From assembly GCA_025465535.1 (NCBI GenBank), contig JAODMY010000055.1, positions 1-39,023 on the forward strand: a DNA stretch of 39,023 nt, read 5' to 3'. The notes below the pieces were generated by a model. It saw nothing but the letters and a program-made list of their open reading frames with translations, searched no databases and was not told the origin of the DNA. Origin of the DNA: Glaciihabitans sp. (lineage in GTDB: Bacteria; Actinomycetota; Actinomycetes; Actinomycetales; Microbacteriaceae). Positions 1 through 6,944 of the stretch are shown here, piece by piece. The stretch's first letter is position 1. The number at the start of each line of letters is the position of its first letter. The position numbers and the translations under genes were made by a program.

Positions 1-731
1 GCGGCCCGCTCGGCCGCGAGCCGTTCATCCAGCGCGAGTGCCTGCGCGGGCGTCGGCGCCGTACCGCCGAGGCGCCGGGGCTGCCACCACTGGCCGAAGC
101 CGTCATCCGGATAGGTCGATTGCAGCACCACGACCTGCTCCTGCAGCCTGGCCCGAAGCGCGACCGTCGCGATGTGCCGTTCCTCGAGCGAGACATCCAT
201 CGGCGCGCCGAACGCGAAGCTCACCGGGATGCCGAAGCGCTCCCAAAATCCGATGTGATGCGCCTTCGTGAACAACCGCTGACCGCCCCACACTGAGATC
301 GGGATGACCGGCACCCCTGCCTCGCGCGCGAGACGTACCGCGCCCGTCTTCAGCTTGCGGACCGTAAAGGACGCGTCGACGCCGCCCTCGGGAAACACCC
401 CGATCAGCGCCCCGGAACGCAGCGCGAGTACCGCCTCGTTGTACGCGTCGCCGCCGCCGCTCAGATCGACAGGAATCTGTTGTGCCTTCCGCAGTACGGC
501 CCCGATGATCGGTTTCTCGAAGGCGGTGCTGGTCACGAGAAAGCGGATCGGTCGTCGAGTCCGCAGCCATACGACGATGCCGACGAGGGCGAACTCGAGG
601 TAGCCGAAGTGGGTGATCGCGAGCACCGCGCCGCCCGCATCCGGAATATTCGTGACACCGGTGAGCAATCGTCGGACCCGCAGGGCGCCGAGGAGCATCC
701 GAGCTATCCCGAGGCCAGCCCTGTAGAGCAT
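1..731 (-). CDS. 1-acyl-sn-glycerol-3-phosphate acyltransferase family protein (PlsC-like), 3' end cut by the window
   Basis: The minus-strand frame from the ATG at 731 stays open to base 1, giving about 243 residues without a stop. Known role of the family: transfer of an acyl chain to lysophosphatidate at the inner face of the membrane, an early step of phospholipid synthesis. Visible motifs are an ITHFGYLEF block near residue 43, at the position of the family's H-x4-D catalytic motif but with Glu instead of Asp, and a VFPEGG block that fits motif III (FPEG). A VPVIPISVWGG segment resembles the usual motif IV region. The start is supported by a TAGCCT -10-like box at 739-744 (minus strand), 7 nt before the ATG, suggesting leaderless transcription. 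A lysophospholipid acyltransferase of another specificity is possible. Confidence 0.85.
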   Translation of the reverse strand, partial: MLYRAGLGIARMLLGALRVRRLLTGVTNIPDAGGAVLAITHFGYLEFALVGIVVWLRTRRPIRFLVTSTAFEKPIIGAVLRKAQQIPVDLSGGGDAYNEAVLALRSGALIGVFPEGGVDASFTVRKLKTGAVRLAREAGVPVIPISVWGGQRLFTKAHHIGFWERFGIPVSFAFGAPMDVSLEERHIATVALRARLQEQVVVLQSTYPDDGFGQWWQPRRLGGTAPTPAQALALDERLAAERA

Positions 732-738
732 GCGTTCA

Positions 739-744
739 AGGCTA
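739..744 (-). promoter_or_regulatory. -10 box, leaderless promoter of the PlsC-like gene
   Basis: TAGCCT on the minus strand lies 7 nt from the ATG at 731. I see no good -35 hexamer. Confidence 0.4.
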
Positions 745-799
745 CGAGTTGCCGTCCACTTTGCTAGGCAGTCTCGCCGGTTCTTGGTAAACCGGATGC

Positions 800-1051
800 A
801 TGACGAATTCTGTGCAGGAATGGATGGATGGCTACCGTCGCGCCTGGGAATCCAACGATCCGAACGACATCGGTGCGCTGTTTACGGAGGACGCGGTCTA
901 CTTCACCGAGCCCTTCACGCCGCCCTCGCGCGGGCTCGAGGCGATCATCGCGACCTGGTTGGACAAGAAAGACGAGCCCGGCGACACGATCTTCGAGTGG
1001 TCGCCGCTGATCGAGTTCACCGAGTGGTGCATGGATCACGCGCGTGTGTGA
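800..1051 (+). CDS. SnoaL-like / NTF2-fold small protein, apparently shortened
   Basis: An 83-residue protein starting MTNSVQEWMDGYRRAWESND. It matches the start of the SnoaL-like (NTF2 superfamily) proteins I know from actinobacteria: an N-terminal helix, then a LFTEDAVYFTEPF strand and a GLEAIIATWL helix. The family is usually about 110-130 residues. Here the FEWSPL segment runs straight into IEFTEWCMDHARV, which looks like the family's C-terminal FTEWWMD segment. The central strands that close the cone therefore seem to be missing. Function is unknown; members include small isomerases, hydrolases and orphan binding proteins. It may be an inactive remnant of an in-frame deletion. No clear ribosome binding site is visible, and an ATG at 795 is out of frame. 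Confidence 0.6.
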   Translation: MTNSVQEWMDGYRRAWESNDPNDIGALFTEDAVYFTEPFTPPSRGLEAIIATWLDKKDEPGDTIFEWSPLIEFTEWCMDHARV

Positions 1052-1067
1052 CGGCCCATCGCTCTGC

Positions 1068-1073
1068 TAAACT
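1068..1073 (+). promoter_or_regulatory. candidate -10 box for rpsO
   Basis: TAAACT preceded by TGC resembles an extended -10. The -35 region (GTGTGTGACG around 1044-1053) is poor and overlaps the end of the upstream ORF. It would give a leader of about 85 nt. Confidence 0.3.
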
Positions 1074-1163
1074 CTCAAGGTTGCCGTCTAACGGCCGCGG
1101 ATAAATAGAGCTCGCACGTCGTGTGACGAGCACCGCGCAACGAGGAGAAAGGGGATCACTTCT

Positions 1164-1433
1164 ATGGCTCTTGAAGCCGAAGTCAAGAAGGCGATCATCG
1201 ACGAGTACGCTACCCACCCAGGTGACACGGGATCCCCCGAGGTCCAGGTTGCGATGCTCACGCGTCGTATTAAAGACCTGACCGAACACCTCAAAGAGCA
1301 CAAGCACGACCACCACTCACGTCGTGGCCTGCTTCTGCTGGTTGGTCAGCGTCGCCGCCTGCTGGGATACCTGCAGGACATCGATATCAATCGATACCGC
1401 ACGCTGATCGAGCGTCTCGGACTGCGCCGCTAG
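1164..1433 (+). CDS. rpsO: 30S ribosomal protein S15
   Basis: An 89-residue protein, the normal length for S15, which binds the central domain of 16S rRNA and forms intersubunit bridge B4. The sequence shows the S15 pattern: [19 protein letters not shown] near residues 18-36, then the basic [10 protein letters not shown] and RRRLLGYL segments of the rRNA-binding helices. A strong Shine-Dalgarno, GAGGAGAAAGG at 1142-1153, precedes the ATG. The leader between about 1074 and 1163 can form short stems (GCTCG 1110-1114 with CGAGC 1127-1131). S15 represses its own mRNA in other bacteria, but I cannot confirm that here. An intrinsic terminator follows 49 nt after the stop. The usual actinobacterial neighbour pnp does not follow. 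Confidence 0.98.
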   Translation: MALEAEVKKAIIDEYATHPGDTGSPEVQVAMLTRRIKDLTEHLKEHKHDHHSRRGLLLLVGQRRRLLGYLQDIDINRYRTLIERLGLRR

Positions 1434-1482
1434 TTCTGTAATACAGATCGAGCGCACACCGAAGATCGCGTCGAACTTGACG

Positions 1483-1518
1483 ACGGGCCGTCATCCTCCG
1501 GGATGGCGGCCCGTTTTT
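1483..1518 (+). terminator. intrinsic terminator of rpsO
   Basis: The arms ACGGGCCG (1483-1490) and CGGCCCGT (1507-1514) pair, and the stem continues inward through CATCC/GGATG, each arm with one unpaired base. Five T residues follow at 1514-1518. There is no T tract on the other strand, so it serves rpsO only. Confidence 0.9.
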
Positions 1519-1525
1519 CGTATCG

Positions 1526-1567
1526 CCGTTGGAAGGTCGTTAAACCCCGTTGGAAGGTCGTCAAACC
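1526..1567. repeat. 21-bp tandem duplication across the DUF4242 stop codon
   Basis: Two adjacent copies (1526-1546 and 1547-1567) differ at one base. They begin CCGTTGGAAGGTCGT and end AAACC. The second copy contains the stop codon and last codon of the minus-strand DUF4242 gene. Confidence 0.85.
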
Positions 1568-1809
1568 TCGACGGCGAGTTCGTAGATCTCGGCGGTTGGA
1601 TGGCCGCTCCGTTCGTGGACGCGCAAGACGGCCTCCTTGTCGGGCCCGGTCGAGAGGCAGAAGGCCTTGCCGGATTCCGGATCCACCCAGGCGTGCTCGA
1701 AGTGCACGCCCTCTTCGGACTCGATCGCGAGATCCGCGTCATGTGCCTTCGCTAGCTCATCTTTCGAGACGCCGACGAACCCCTCGTGAACGTCCATGAA
1801 ATGCGCCAT
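1561..1809 (-). CDS. DUF4242 / SCO4226-type nickel-binding family protein
   Basis: An 82-residue soluble protein. The order MAHFMDVHEG, then KDELAKAHDADLAIE, then HFEHAWVDPESGKAFCLSTGPDKEAV is the pattern of the DUF4242 ferredoxin-like family, which includes the Streptomyces nickel-binding protein SCO4226. In that family conserved histidines near the N-terminus and in the HEHW-like strand bind metal; here His8, His22, His36 and His39 are candidates. The cellular role is not established. The start is the ATG at 1809, supported by a GGAGG ribosome binding site at 1818-1822 (minus strand). Its 3' end overlaps one copy of a 21-bp tandem duplication. It is monocistronic and convergent with rpsO. 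Confidence 0.8.
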   Translation of the reverse strand: MAHFMDVHEGFVGVSKDELAKAHDADLAIESEEGVHFEHAWVDPESGKAFCLSTGPDKEAVLRVHERSGHPTAEIYELAVEV

Positions 1810-1954
1810 TTTCGTTACCTCCGTTCTCGTTGTCGTGTGACGGTTTTCTGGGATGCCTCCAGCATGCGCGCACTGGTCGACGTGGTCAATGGAGGTGAGT
1901 CCGAGCGGATACGTCCGGCCATTTTGCGCTCAGCCGCGTGCGCCAGGGGGCGTG

Positions 1955-1960
1955 TAGCGT
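1955..1960 (+). promoter_or_regulatory. -10 box, leaderless promoter of the membrane protein at 1967
   Basis: TAGCGT lies 6 nt before the ATG, and no Shine-Dalgarno is present. Confidence 0.45.
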
Positions 1961-1966
1961 TCGACC

Positions 1967-2482
1967 ATGGCTACCTCCCGAACCGCACGCAACCGTCCGC
2001 TCGTCGCCTGGCTGTTCGTGATTGCCGGCGCGCTGCTGCTGATCGAGTTCGTTATCACTCTCGTTTTTCTCTCGGCCAATCCGTTGCTCACCTTCCTGGC
2101 CTTCGGGGTGCTGACGATCGCGTTCCTTTTCCTGTTCCTCGGGGGAGCCAAAGACACGCTGCTTCGCGTCGCCTTCCTCGTCGCCGCGGTCGGATTGGCG
2201 CTGATCACGCTCGCGCAGGTCATCCCGGGCCTCGGCACGGTCGGATCGGTCGCGAGCGTTCTCGCGCTCGTCGGAACGCTCGGATCTGGGATCCTCGTCT
2301 ACCTCCGCCACCACTTCACGCGCAACGCCGACAGGGTGTTTCTGGTCACGACCATTGCGGCCGCGCTCCTATTGCTGAACGGGATCCGCGGGATCCTGCC
2401 TGGCGCGCTGACCACCATCCTCACCGTCCTGTTCGCTGCGGGGCTCGTGTTCACCGGGCTGCTGGTGCGGCGTCGGAGGTAG
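1967..2482 (+). CDS. hypothetical multi-pass membrane protein
   Basis: 171 residues with a basic N-terminus (MATSRTARNRP) and about five or six hydrophobic helices: roughly 11-36, 38-60, 66-88, 92-112 (ending at the polar HHFTRNADR loop) and 124-168, the last probably two helices. It ends in RRRR, consistent with a cytoplasmic C-terminus. I do not recognise a family or catalytic motif. Transcription is probably leaderless from the TAGCGT box at 1955-1960. The stop lies 6 bp from the stop of the convergent acetyltransferase gene, so neither has its own visible terminator. Confidence 0.75.
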   Translation: MATSRTARNRPLVAWLFVIAGALLLIEFVITLVFLSANPLLTFLAFGVLTIAFLFLFLGGAKDTLLRVAFLVAAVGLALITLAQVIPGLGTVGSVASVLALVGTLGSGILVYLRHHFTRNADRVFLVTTIAAALLLLNGIRGILPGALTTILTVLFAAGLVFTGLLVRRRR

Positions 2483-2488
2483 CTCGCT

Positions 2489-3787
2489 CTAGAACCAGAT
2501 GCTCAGCCACGGCGTGACGGGGGAGCGGAAGGATGCGTCGGCCGCCGCGGCCGCGCCGTCCGAGAGCTCCCGAATTCGGCCGGCCCGCACCAGCGTCGTG
2601 ATCGACGTACCACCGAGGTAGATTGCGGCCAGCTCATTCGCCGACATCGCGAGGTGGTGGGCGCCGACGGGCACGGCATCAACCTTCTGGACGGTGCCCG
2701 TCCCGGCATCCAGAAGCCAGCTGCCCTCAGCGAAGCCGAGGTCATCGGTGATGTCGAGCACGAAGGTGCCGGCGGCACCGAAGCTGCGGGCCTCGAGCGC
2801 GGCCTTCACGTCGAGGATGCGAGTCCATAGGTGGTCACGTTCGCCGGTCTTGCGGGCGCCCCTGGCATCCTGGATCTGCCATTGGAACGGCTCGACGATC
2901 GGGCGCAGGTTCGCAGTCACCTTTCTGACCAGGTCGAGCTCGAACAGGTAGCGCCAGAGGGCGGAATAGGCGTCGTCGGTCGCTGCGACGAGGTTTTGCA
3001 CCTCGACGGTCCACGTGTCGCTGAGCCGCACGTTCTTGTAAATCACGAAACCCTGCGGCACGCCGGCCTCGTCGTCGTAGCGCGCGACGCGGTATGCATC
3101 GAATTCGGGTTTGCCGGGGAGGCCGAACTGTCGCTCGAAGAGGTGACCGTCGTACTCGACCTGGCCCGGGGTCAGAAGGCGGGCGGCCTCGACTATGTCG
3201 CGGCCCGAGCCATCCCGAACCGCCTCGGACGACACGAGATGCACGCGACCACCGGGCGTCGGCCCGGTCCATTTCGCGCGCGTGGTGTCGATGGTCCAGT
3301 CGGCTGACATTGCGGATGGTGCGAATCCGAAGCGACCGTAGATGGTCGCCTCGGAGACCGTCAGGATCGCGACCGGAACGCCGAGAGACGCGGCCGTGCG
3401 AAGCTCGGCTCCGAGCAGGTCGCGAGCGATCCCTCGTCGGCGGTGCGTCGGGGCGACCGACACCGAGGTGATCGACCAGGCGGGGATGCTGCGACCGCCT
3501 GGGACAGTGAGGTCGGAGATCCAGGAACTGATGGTCGCAATCGGAATCAGCGGGTCGGCGTTGGACTCGTCCCGTACGGCAGAGTTGCGGCGCTCGAGGG
3601 AGCGGTCGTATCGCAGTTGTTTTTCATCAGCGGATTCGCGCGAGTCGAGGAATCCGCGAGCCACTGCATACTGAAAGGCCTCTACCGCCTCGGGCTCGGC
3701 GGCCACGACGTCGAATCGGAGTCCGCGGTTCGCAAGGTTCGCGGCGGAGGTCGGGTCGATGGGCACGTGGGGGACTTCGATGGTCAT
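2489..3787 (-). CDS. GNAT family N-acetyltransferase, Eis-like
   Basis: 432 residues, close to the usual 400-430 of the Eis family, which acetylates amines such as aminoglycosides or protein lysines using acetyl-CoA. The N-terminal GNAT domain carries SVSVAPTHRRRGIARDLL (about 108-125), the pyrophosphate-binding motif. The segment IYGRFGFAP (149-157) places Tyr150 at the position of the catalytic acid Tyr of mycobacterial Eis. A second GNAT-like domain and a C-terminal SCP2-like domain follow. The protein ends ...SIWF; in Eis the terminal Phe carboxylate acts as general base, and a C-terminal Phe is present here. The start ATG has a TACCGT -10-like box 7 nt upstream (leaderless). The true substrate is unknown; drug resistance should not be assumed. 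Confidence 0.88.
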   Translation of the reverse strand: MTIEVPHVPIDPTSAANLANRGLRFDVVAAEPEAVEAFQYAVARGFLDSRESADEKQLRYDRSLERRNSAVRDESNADPLIPIATISSWISDLTVPGGRSIPAWSITSVSVAPTHRRRGIARDLLGAELRTAASLGVPVAILTVSEATIYGRFGFAPSAMSADWTIDTTRAKWTGPTPGGRVHLVSSEAVRDGSGRDIVEAARLLTPGQVEYDGHLFERQFGLPGKPEFDAYRVARYDDEAGVPQGFVIYKNVRLSDTWTVEVQNLVAATDDAYSALWRYLFELDLVRKVTANLRPIVEPFQWQIQDARGARKTGERDHLWTRILDVKAALEARSFGAAGTFVLDITDDLGFAEGSWLLDAGTGTVQKVDAVPVGAHHLAMSANELAAIYLGGTSITTLVRAGRIRELSDGAAAAADASFRSPVTPWLSIWF

Positions 3788-3794
3788 GGTTTCT

Positions 3795-3800
3795 ACGGTA
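3795..3800 (-). promoter_or_regulatory. -10 box, leaderless promoter of the Eis-like gene
   Basis: TACCGT on the minus strand, 7 nt from the ATG at 3787. Confidence 0.4.
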
Positions 3801-3810
3801 TCGGGCGGCG

Positions 3811-3839
3811 GTGACGTGGCTTTACCGCAGCTCTAGTGT
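3811..3839 (+). promoter_or_regulatory. promoter of the YjbR/MmcQ-like gene, leaderless
   Basis: GTGACG (3811-3816), a 17-nt spacer and TAGTGT (3834-3839), then 7 nt to the ATG at 3847. This is the best-formed leaderless promoter in the window. Confidence 0.5.
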
Positions 3840-3846
3840 TGATCCC

Positions 3847-4194
3847 ATGACACCGGATGATCTCCGCGAGTATTGCCTTGCACTGCCACAGGCGACCGAG
3901 ACGTTTCCGTTCAGCGAGGGGCTCTCCGTCTTCAAAACGAGCGGCAATGGCAAGGTCTTCGCGCTGAGTGCCCTCAGCGACCAGCCGTTCAGCGTGTCGC
4001 TGAAGTGCGATCCAGAGGACAGCATCGCGCTGCGGGAGGAATTCCCCGCGATCACACCGGGCTATCACCTCAACAAGAAGCACTGGATCACGATCGTGCT
4101 GGATGCCGGAGTCCCGGATGAGCTGGTCGAGCAACTCATCAGCGGCAGCCACGATCTCGTCCGGCCGAGGGCCGCGCGATCCCGCCAGGCATGA
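3847..4194 (+). CDS. MmcQ/YjbR family DNA-binding-like protein
   Basis: 115 residues. The start MTPDDLREYCLALPQATETFPF, followed by VFALSALSDQPFSVSLKCDPE and then GYHLNKKHWITIVLD, is the standard MmcQ/YjbR pattern (CyaY-like fold). The family is named DNA-binding from structure, and no cellular role is established. The frame stays open upstream to 3811, but the ATG at 3847 is chosen because it starts at the family's usual N-terminus and has a promoter ending 7 nt upstream. It diverges from the Eis-like gene across 59 bp. A CCCCA-CTTC-TGGGG hairpin lies 22 nt after the stop. Confidence 0.88.
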   Translation: MTPDDLREYCLALPQATETFPFSEGLSVFKTSGNGKVFALSALSDQPFSVSLKCDPEDSIALREEFPAITPGYHLNKKHWITIVLDAGVPDELVEQLISGSHDLVRPRAARSRQA

Positions 4195-4216
4195 CTGCGC
4201 CATCGAATTGAGACAA

Positions 4217-4230
4217 CCCCACTTCTGGGG
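4217..4230. repeat. small hairpin between the YjbR-like and NERD genes
   Basis: CCCCA (4217-4221), loop CTTC, TGGGG (4226-4230). No T tract follows, so it is either a weak terminator or part of the NERD leader. Confidence 0.4.
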
Positions 4231-4276
4231 CTAACTGATCCGGTCCACCGCCACTACCTTGACGGTGGGAGAAAAC

Positions 4277-5068
4277 ATGACAACGCAACAGCTCGGGATG
4301 AAGCATCGCATCGCTGCTCAGACTTTGATCGAGAAAATCGTTGCAGAATACGAAGCCCGACCCCCTCGATCGCGTCTGGCAAGAGTGTTCGGTGTGCCGC
4401 CCATCCCGACCGACGACTGGTCGTGGCACATTGGCGCTCTCGGCGAGCGAATCGTCTCGAGTGAGCTCGATGACCTGCCGGACGGGTGGTGCAGGTTCCA
4501 CTCGATCCCGATCGGCGACTCCGACGCAGACATCGACCACGTCATTGTTGGCCCTCCCGGAATCTTCGTGATCAACACCAAGCACCACGCGGGCAAACGG
4601 ATCTGGGTGGCAGGCAAGACGCTCATGGTCGAAGGACGGCGCGAGCGGCACATCTCGCTCAGCATCGCCGAGGCCGAGCGCCTGACGAAGATCCTCCAGG
4701 CGCGTCTCTACGGCGTCCCCCACGCGCAGGGCGTGATCGCCCTGGTCAATCCGAAGCGGATCACCATCAAGGAGGGCCCGCACGGCGTGGTCGTGGTCGA
4801 CGCGCGCAAACTGAAGTCATGGCTCACGAAGCTGCCACCGGCGATGGATGCCGGGATCGTCGACCGGGTCGCATCCGTCCTCAATGACCCCGCGACCTGG
4901 CGACCGACCGCGCTCGTCGACGTCGCCGACCTGTCAGCACGATTCGACGCGCTGATGGCGACGCTGAGGCGGGCACAGACGGTTCACGCGCTGTGGATTC
5001 TCATCCTGGGGCTCGCCATCTTCGGTGCCTGCTGCGAGTTCTTCAGTCACGCGCTGCAGGTGGGTTGA
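4277..5068 (+). CDS. NERD domain protein with C-terminal membrane anchor
   Basis: 263 residues from the ATG at 4277, which has GGTGGGAG about 5 nt upstream; an in-frame TTG at 4259 would overlap that site. The nuclease-related domain spans roughly residues 48-165. Visible motifs are GALGERIV (Glu57), DIDHVIVGPPGIFVINTKH (Asp87, and Lys102 in NTK) and a following tryptophan (IWV). These fit the E...D...(E/N)xK arrangement of the PD-(D/E)xK nuclease fold, with Asn100 where many active nucleases have Glu or Gln. A hydrophobic stretch near 240-258 (WILILGLAIFGACCEFF) should anchor it in the membrane with the NERD domain inside. No helicase or kinase domain is fused. Nuclease activity is inferred only from the fold. 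Confidence 0.82.
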   Translation: MTTQQLGMKHRIAAQTLIEKIVAEYEARPPRSRLARVFGVPPIPTDDWSWHIGALGERIVSSELDDLPDGWCRFHSIPIGDSDADIDHVIVGPPGIFVINTKHHAGKRIWVAGKTLMVEGRRERHISLSIAEAERLTKILQARLYGVPHAQGVIALVNPKRITIKEGPHGVVVVDARKLKSWLTKLPPAMDAGIVDRVASVLNDPATWRPTALVDVADLSARFDALMATLRRAQTVHALWILILGLAIFGACCEFFSHALQVG

Positions 5069-5100
5069 GCGCGGCGCCCGTCTCTCAAAAAGCCTGGCGC

Positions 5101-5427
5101 TCACCTGCTGACGCGAACTCCGGGCGCGTGAACGCCGATCATTCGCCACACGGTTGGCGTCAGTCCCGGATACTGCAGCGCGATCTGCCGCAGCACTCGA
5201 TACTCCCGAACGGATGACGGCGTCTGCCGATCGTTGGCCTCGATCGCCTCCGCACGCAGCAGGTACACGACCAGTTCGTCGACCGTCGGCAGTTCCTCCA
5301 TGAAGGCCCACGGATCCTCGCCGGCCAGCAGCCGCTCATGGATGACCGTGTCGAGTTCTTCGTGTGCTTCGGCTCGAAGGACCTCGAGGCTGGCCCGGCG
5401 GGGGATCAGGTGGTTCGGCGAAGACAT
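5101..5427 (-). CDS. conserved-looking hypothetical protein
   Basis: 108 residues, charged and predicted mostly helical (RAEAHEELDTVIHERLLAG, then LPTVDELVVYLLRAEAIEAND), with no signal peptide or membrane segment. I do not recognise a family. The ATG at 5427 is chosen over the TTG at 5430 because a TAGGCT -10-like box sits exactly 6 nt upstream (5434-5439, minus strand). Codon use, with G/C third positions, looks like the neighbours. It is convergent with the NERD gene, 32 bp apart. Confidence 0.6.
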   Translation of the reverse strand: MSSPNHLIPRRASLEVLRAEAHEELDTVIHERLLAGEDPWAFMEELPTVDELVVYLLRAEAIEANDRQTPSSVREYRVLRQIALQYPGLTPTVWRMIGVHAPGVRVSR

Positions 5428-5433
5428 CAATTC

Positions 5434-5439
5434 AGCCTA
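5434..5439 (-). promoter_or_regulatory. -10 box, leaderless promoter of the gene ending at 5427
   Basis: TAGGCT on the minus strand, 6 nt from the ATG at 5427. Confidence 0.4.
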
Positions 5440-5501
5440 CGACGCCCGCTCGCCGGGTCCCTGCAAGGATCCACAACAGACGATATCGATCTGCCTGACG
5501 T

Positions 5502-5780
5502 CTACGGCCGCAGGGCGCCACTGGCGGTAAGGATGCTGAGCACAATCGCGACCGGCCCGAGAATGACCCCGGCAAGTGAACGCCTGGACCCCTGGGCGGG
5601 ATCCCTCAGCCCGACGATGCCCATCACTAGCGCGAGCAATCCGGGAACGAACGCCACGAAGTCCGCGCCGGGAATGACAGCCAGAACAACTGCCAACACC
5701 CCGAGGACGACCGCGGATAGCGCGACCTCCTTCGGCTTGGTGTCAGGTGCTGCGTCAATTCCGGAAGTCAGTTCGGTCAT
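5502..5780 (-). CDS. small two- or three-helix membrane protein, DUF4190-like
   Basis: 92 residues from the ATG at 5780; a GTG at 5789 is an in-frame alternative, but TAGCGT at 5788-5793 lies 7 nt before the ATG and would overlap it. After a polar start (MTELTSGIDAAPDTKPKEVAL) come hydrophobic helices near residues 22-38, 40-57 and 70-88. The spacing around GLLALVMGIVGLRDPAQGSRRSLAGVILG resembles DUF4190-type proteins, in which a conserved small-residue helix is followed by a polar loop and a final helix. Function is unknown. It lies 66 bp downstream of the HdeD-like gene on the same strand but appears to have its own promoter. Confidence 0.65.
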   Translation of the reverse strand: MTELTSGIDAAPDTKPKEVALSAVVLGVLAVVLAVIPGADFVAFVPGLLALVMGIVGLRDPAQGSRRSLAGVILGPVAIVLSILTASGALRP

Positions 5781-5787
5781 GGGTTCC

Positions 5788-5793
5788 ACGCTA
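5788..5793 (-). promoter_or_regulatory. -10 box, leaderless promoter of the DUF4190-like gene
   Basis: TAGCGT on the minus strand, 7 nt from the ATG at 5780. Confidence 0.4.
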
Positions 5794-5855
5794 GCGACGG
5801 CGCTCGGGCGCGTTGATCCCCAGTTCGGGGCGGGTGACGGTTGTCGATTCGAAAG

Positions 5856-6416
5856 CTACGCCCTCGCCGCGCGCGGCAGCGTGAGCAGCGTCGAGACGGC
5901 AACCACGATCAGCAGGATCGACCCGATGAACAGGAACGTCGCGAGGCTGAAGTACGGCAGAACGAACATCGTTATACCCGCGAGCACCGCGAGAATCCCG
6001 CTCAGCCAACCGAACCAGCGCGGGTGAACGCTGCCCTGGATCGCGGCCATGACGTCGGAGAGACCCTCGGCGATCCATCCGATTCCGATGACGAACGCCA
6101 GGACGATGAGGGAGCCAAACGGGTCGGATAGACATATCACTCCGGCGACGACGATGAGCACGCCGAGGATGCCGGTTACCCAGCGCGCGCCGACGCTCAG
6201 GCGCGGCACGAGTAGCGCGGTGTTGATGCGGAAGATGCCGGACGCGATCAGGTAGATCCCGAAGACGATCGCGATAGCGATGAGCGCGACGTTGGGCAGA
6301 AACAGTCCGATCACACCGAGCACGAGGCCAATGATCGACACGACAATGAGCTGGCCGCGATGAAGGGTGATCGTGGCGATTGAGACAGGCGGCGTAGGGC
6401 TGGACGATGTGGTCAT
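5856..6416 (-). CDS. HdeD-like membrane protein (DUF308)
   Basis: 186 residues with six hydrophobic helices arranged as three similar pairs, the DUF308/HdeD layout. Typical segments are LIVVSIIGLVLGVIGLFLP, IAIVFGIYLIASGIFRI, GILGVLIVVAGVICL and VIGIGWIAEGLSDVMAAI. In E. coli HdeD is linked to acid resistance; in actinobacteria the family is common and uncharacterised, so that role should not be transferred. The start has a clear GAGGAG ribosome binding site (6423-6428, minus strand) 6 nt away, unlike most genes nearby. It diverges from the gene at 6485. Confidence 0.82.
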   Translation of the reverse strand: MTTSSSPTPPVSIATITLHRGQLIVVSIIGLVLGVIGLFLPNVALIAIAIVFGIYLIASGIFRINTALLVPRLSVGARWVTGILGVLIVVAGVICLSDPFGSLIVLAFVIGIGWIAEGLSDVMAAIQGSVHPRWFGWLSGILAVLAGITMFVLPYFSLATFLFIGSILLIVVAVSTLLTLPRAARA

Positions 6417-6484
6417 GGTCGGCTCCTCGGTACAGTGTTGATTACGAACTCTGTTCCTCTCAACCTAGTGAAGGCACCGCCGAA

Positions 6485-6904
6485 ATGAGCAACATTGGCC
6501 CGACGCAGCCGCCGACCGAATTCGCCAAGACTGACGCGGGCAGCGGTCGCCTCAAGGACTACAAATACAGCCTTCTGCCCAACAATGGGAAGGTCATCAT
6601 CCAGCTCGCGGGCAGCGATGCGTACCAGGACGAACTCGCCGCGCTCATCGGTGAGGAAAACCTGCAGTCCTTCGTCGCGCCGCGCACGATAGAGGAGGAG
6701 CGGACGGACGCGCCCATGCCCGTGCGTTTCTTCACCGGCAGGCGGATGTCCGGGATCGTCGGCTGGGTTCCGCGCGGCCTCGAACCGGCCGTGATCGAGG
6801 CTCTAGCCAGGCTCGAGAACGCCAGCGACAAGCGCATCCCGATCGAGATCATCAAGCGCAAGGGCAAGCTGCGCGTCAACCTCCTGATGGGTGCGACGCG
6901 ATAG
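6485..6904 (+). CDS. hypothetical protein, possibly HIRAN-like
   Basis: 139 residues, soluble, starting MSNIGPTQPPTEF. The frame is open upstream, but the ATG at 6485 gives the first plausible start. The core has VIIQLAGSDAYQDELAAL (about 37-54), VRFFTGRRMSGIVGWVPRGL (80-99) and a basic KRKGKLRVNLL end (124-134). The order of a G-x-x-x-YQ motif, then a GWVPR-like turn, then a basic strand recalls HIRAN domains (found with DNA repair enzymes), but the match is by eye and weak. It may simply be a lineage-specific protein of unknown role. It is followed by a small membrane protein after 40 bp. Confidence 0.6.
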   Translation: MSNIGPTQPPTEFAKTDAGSGRLKDYKYSLLPNNGKVIIQLAGSDAYQDELAALIGEENLQSFVAPRTIEEERTDAPMPVRFFTGRRMSGIVGWVPRGLEPAVIEALARLENASDKRIPIEIIKRKGKLRVNLLMGATR

Positions 6905-6944
6905 GTGCACTTCGGGCACTGCGCCGCCTGAAAGACTGTTCGCT

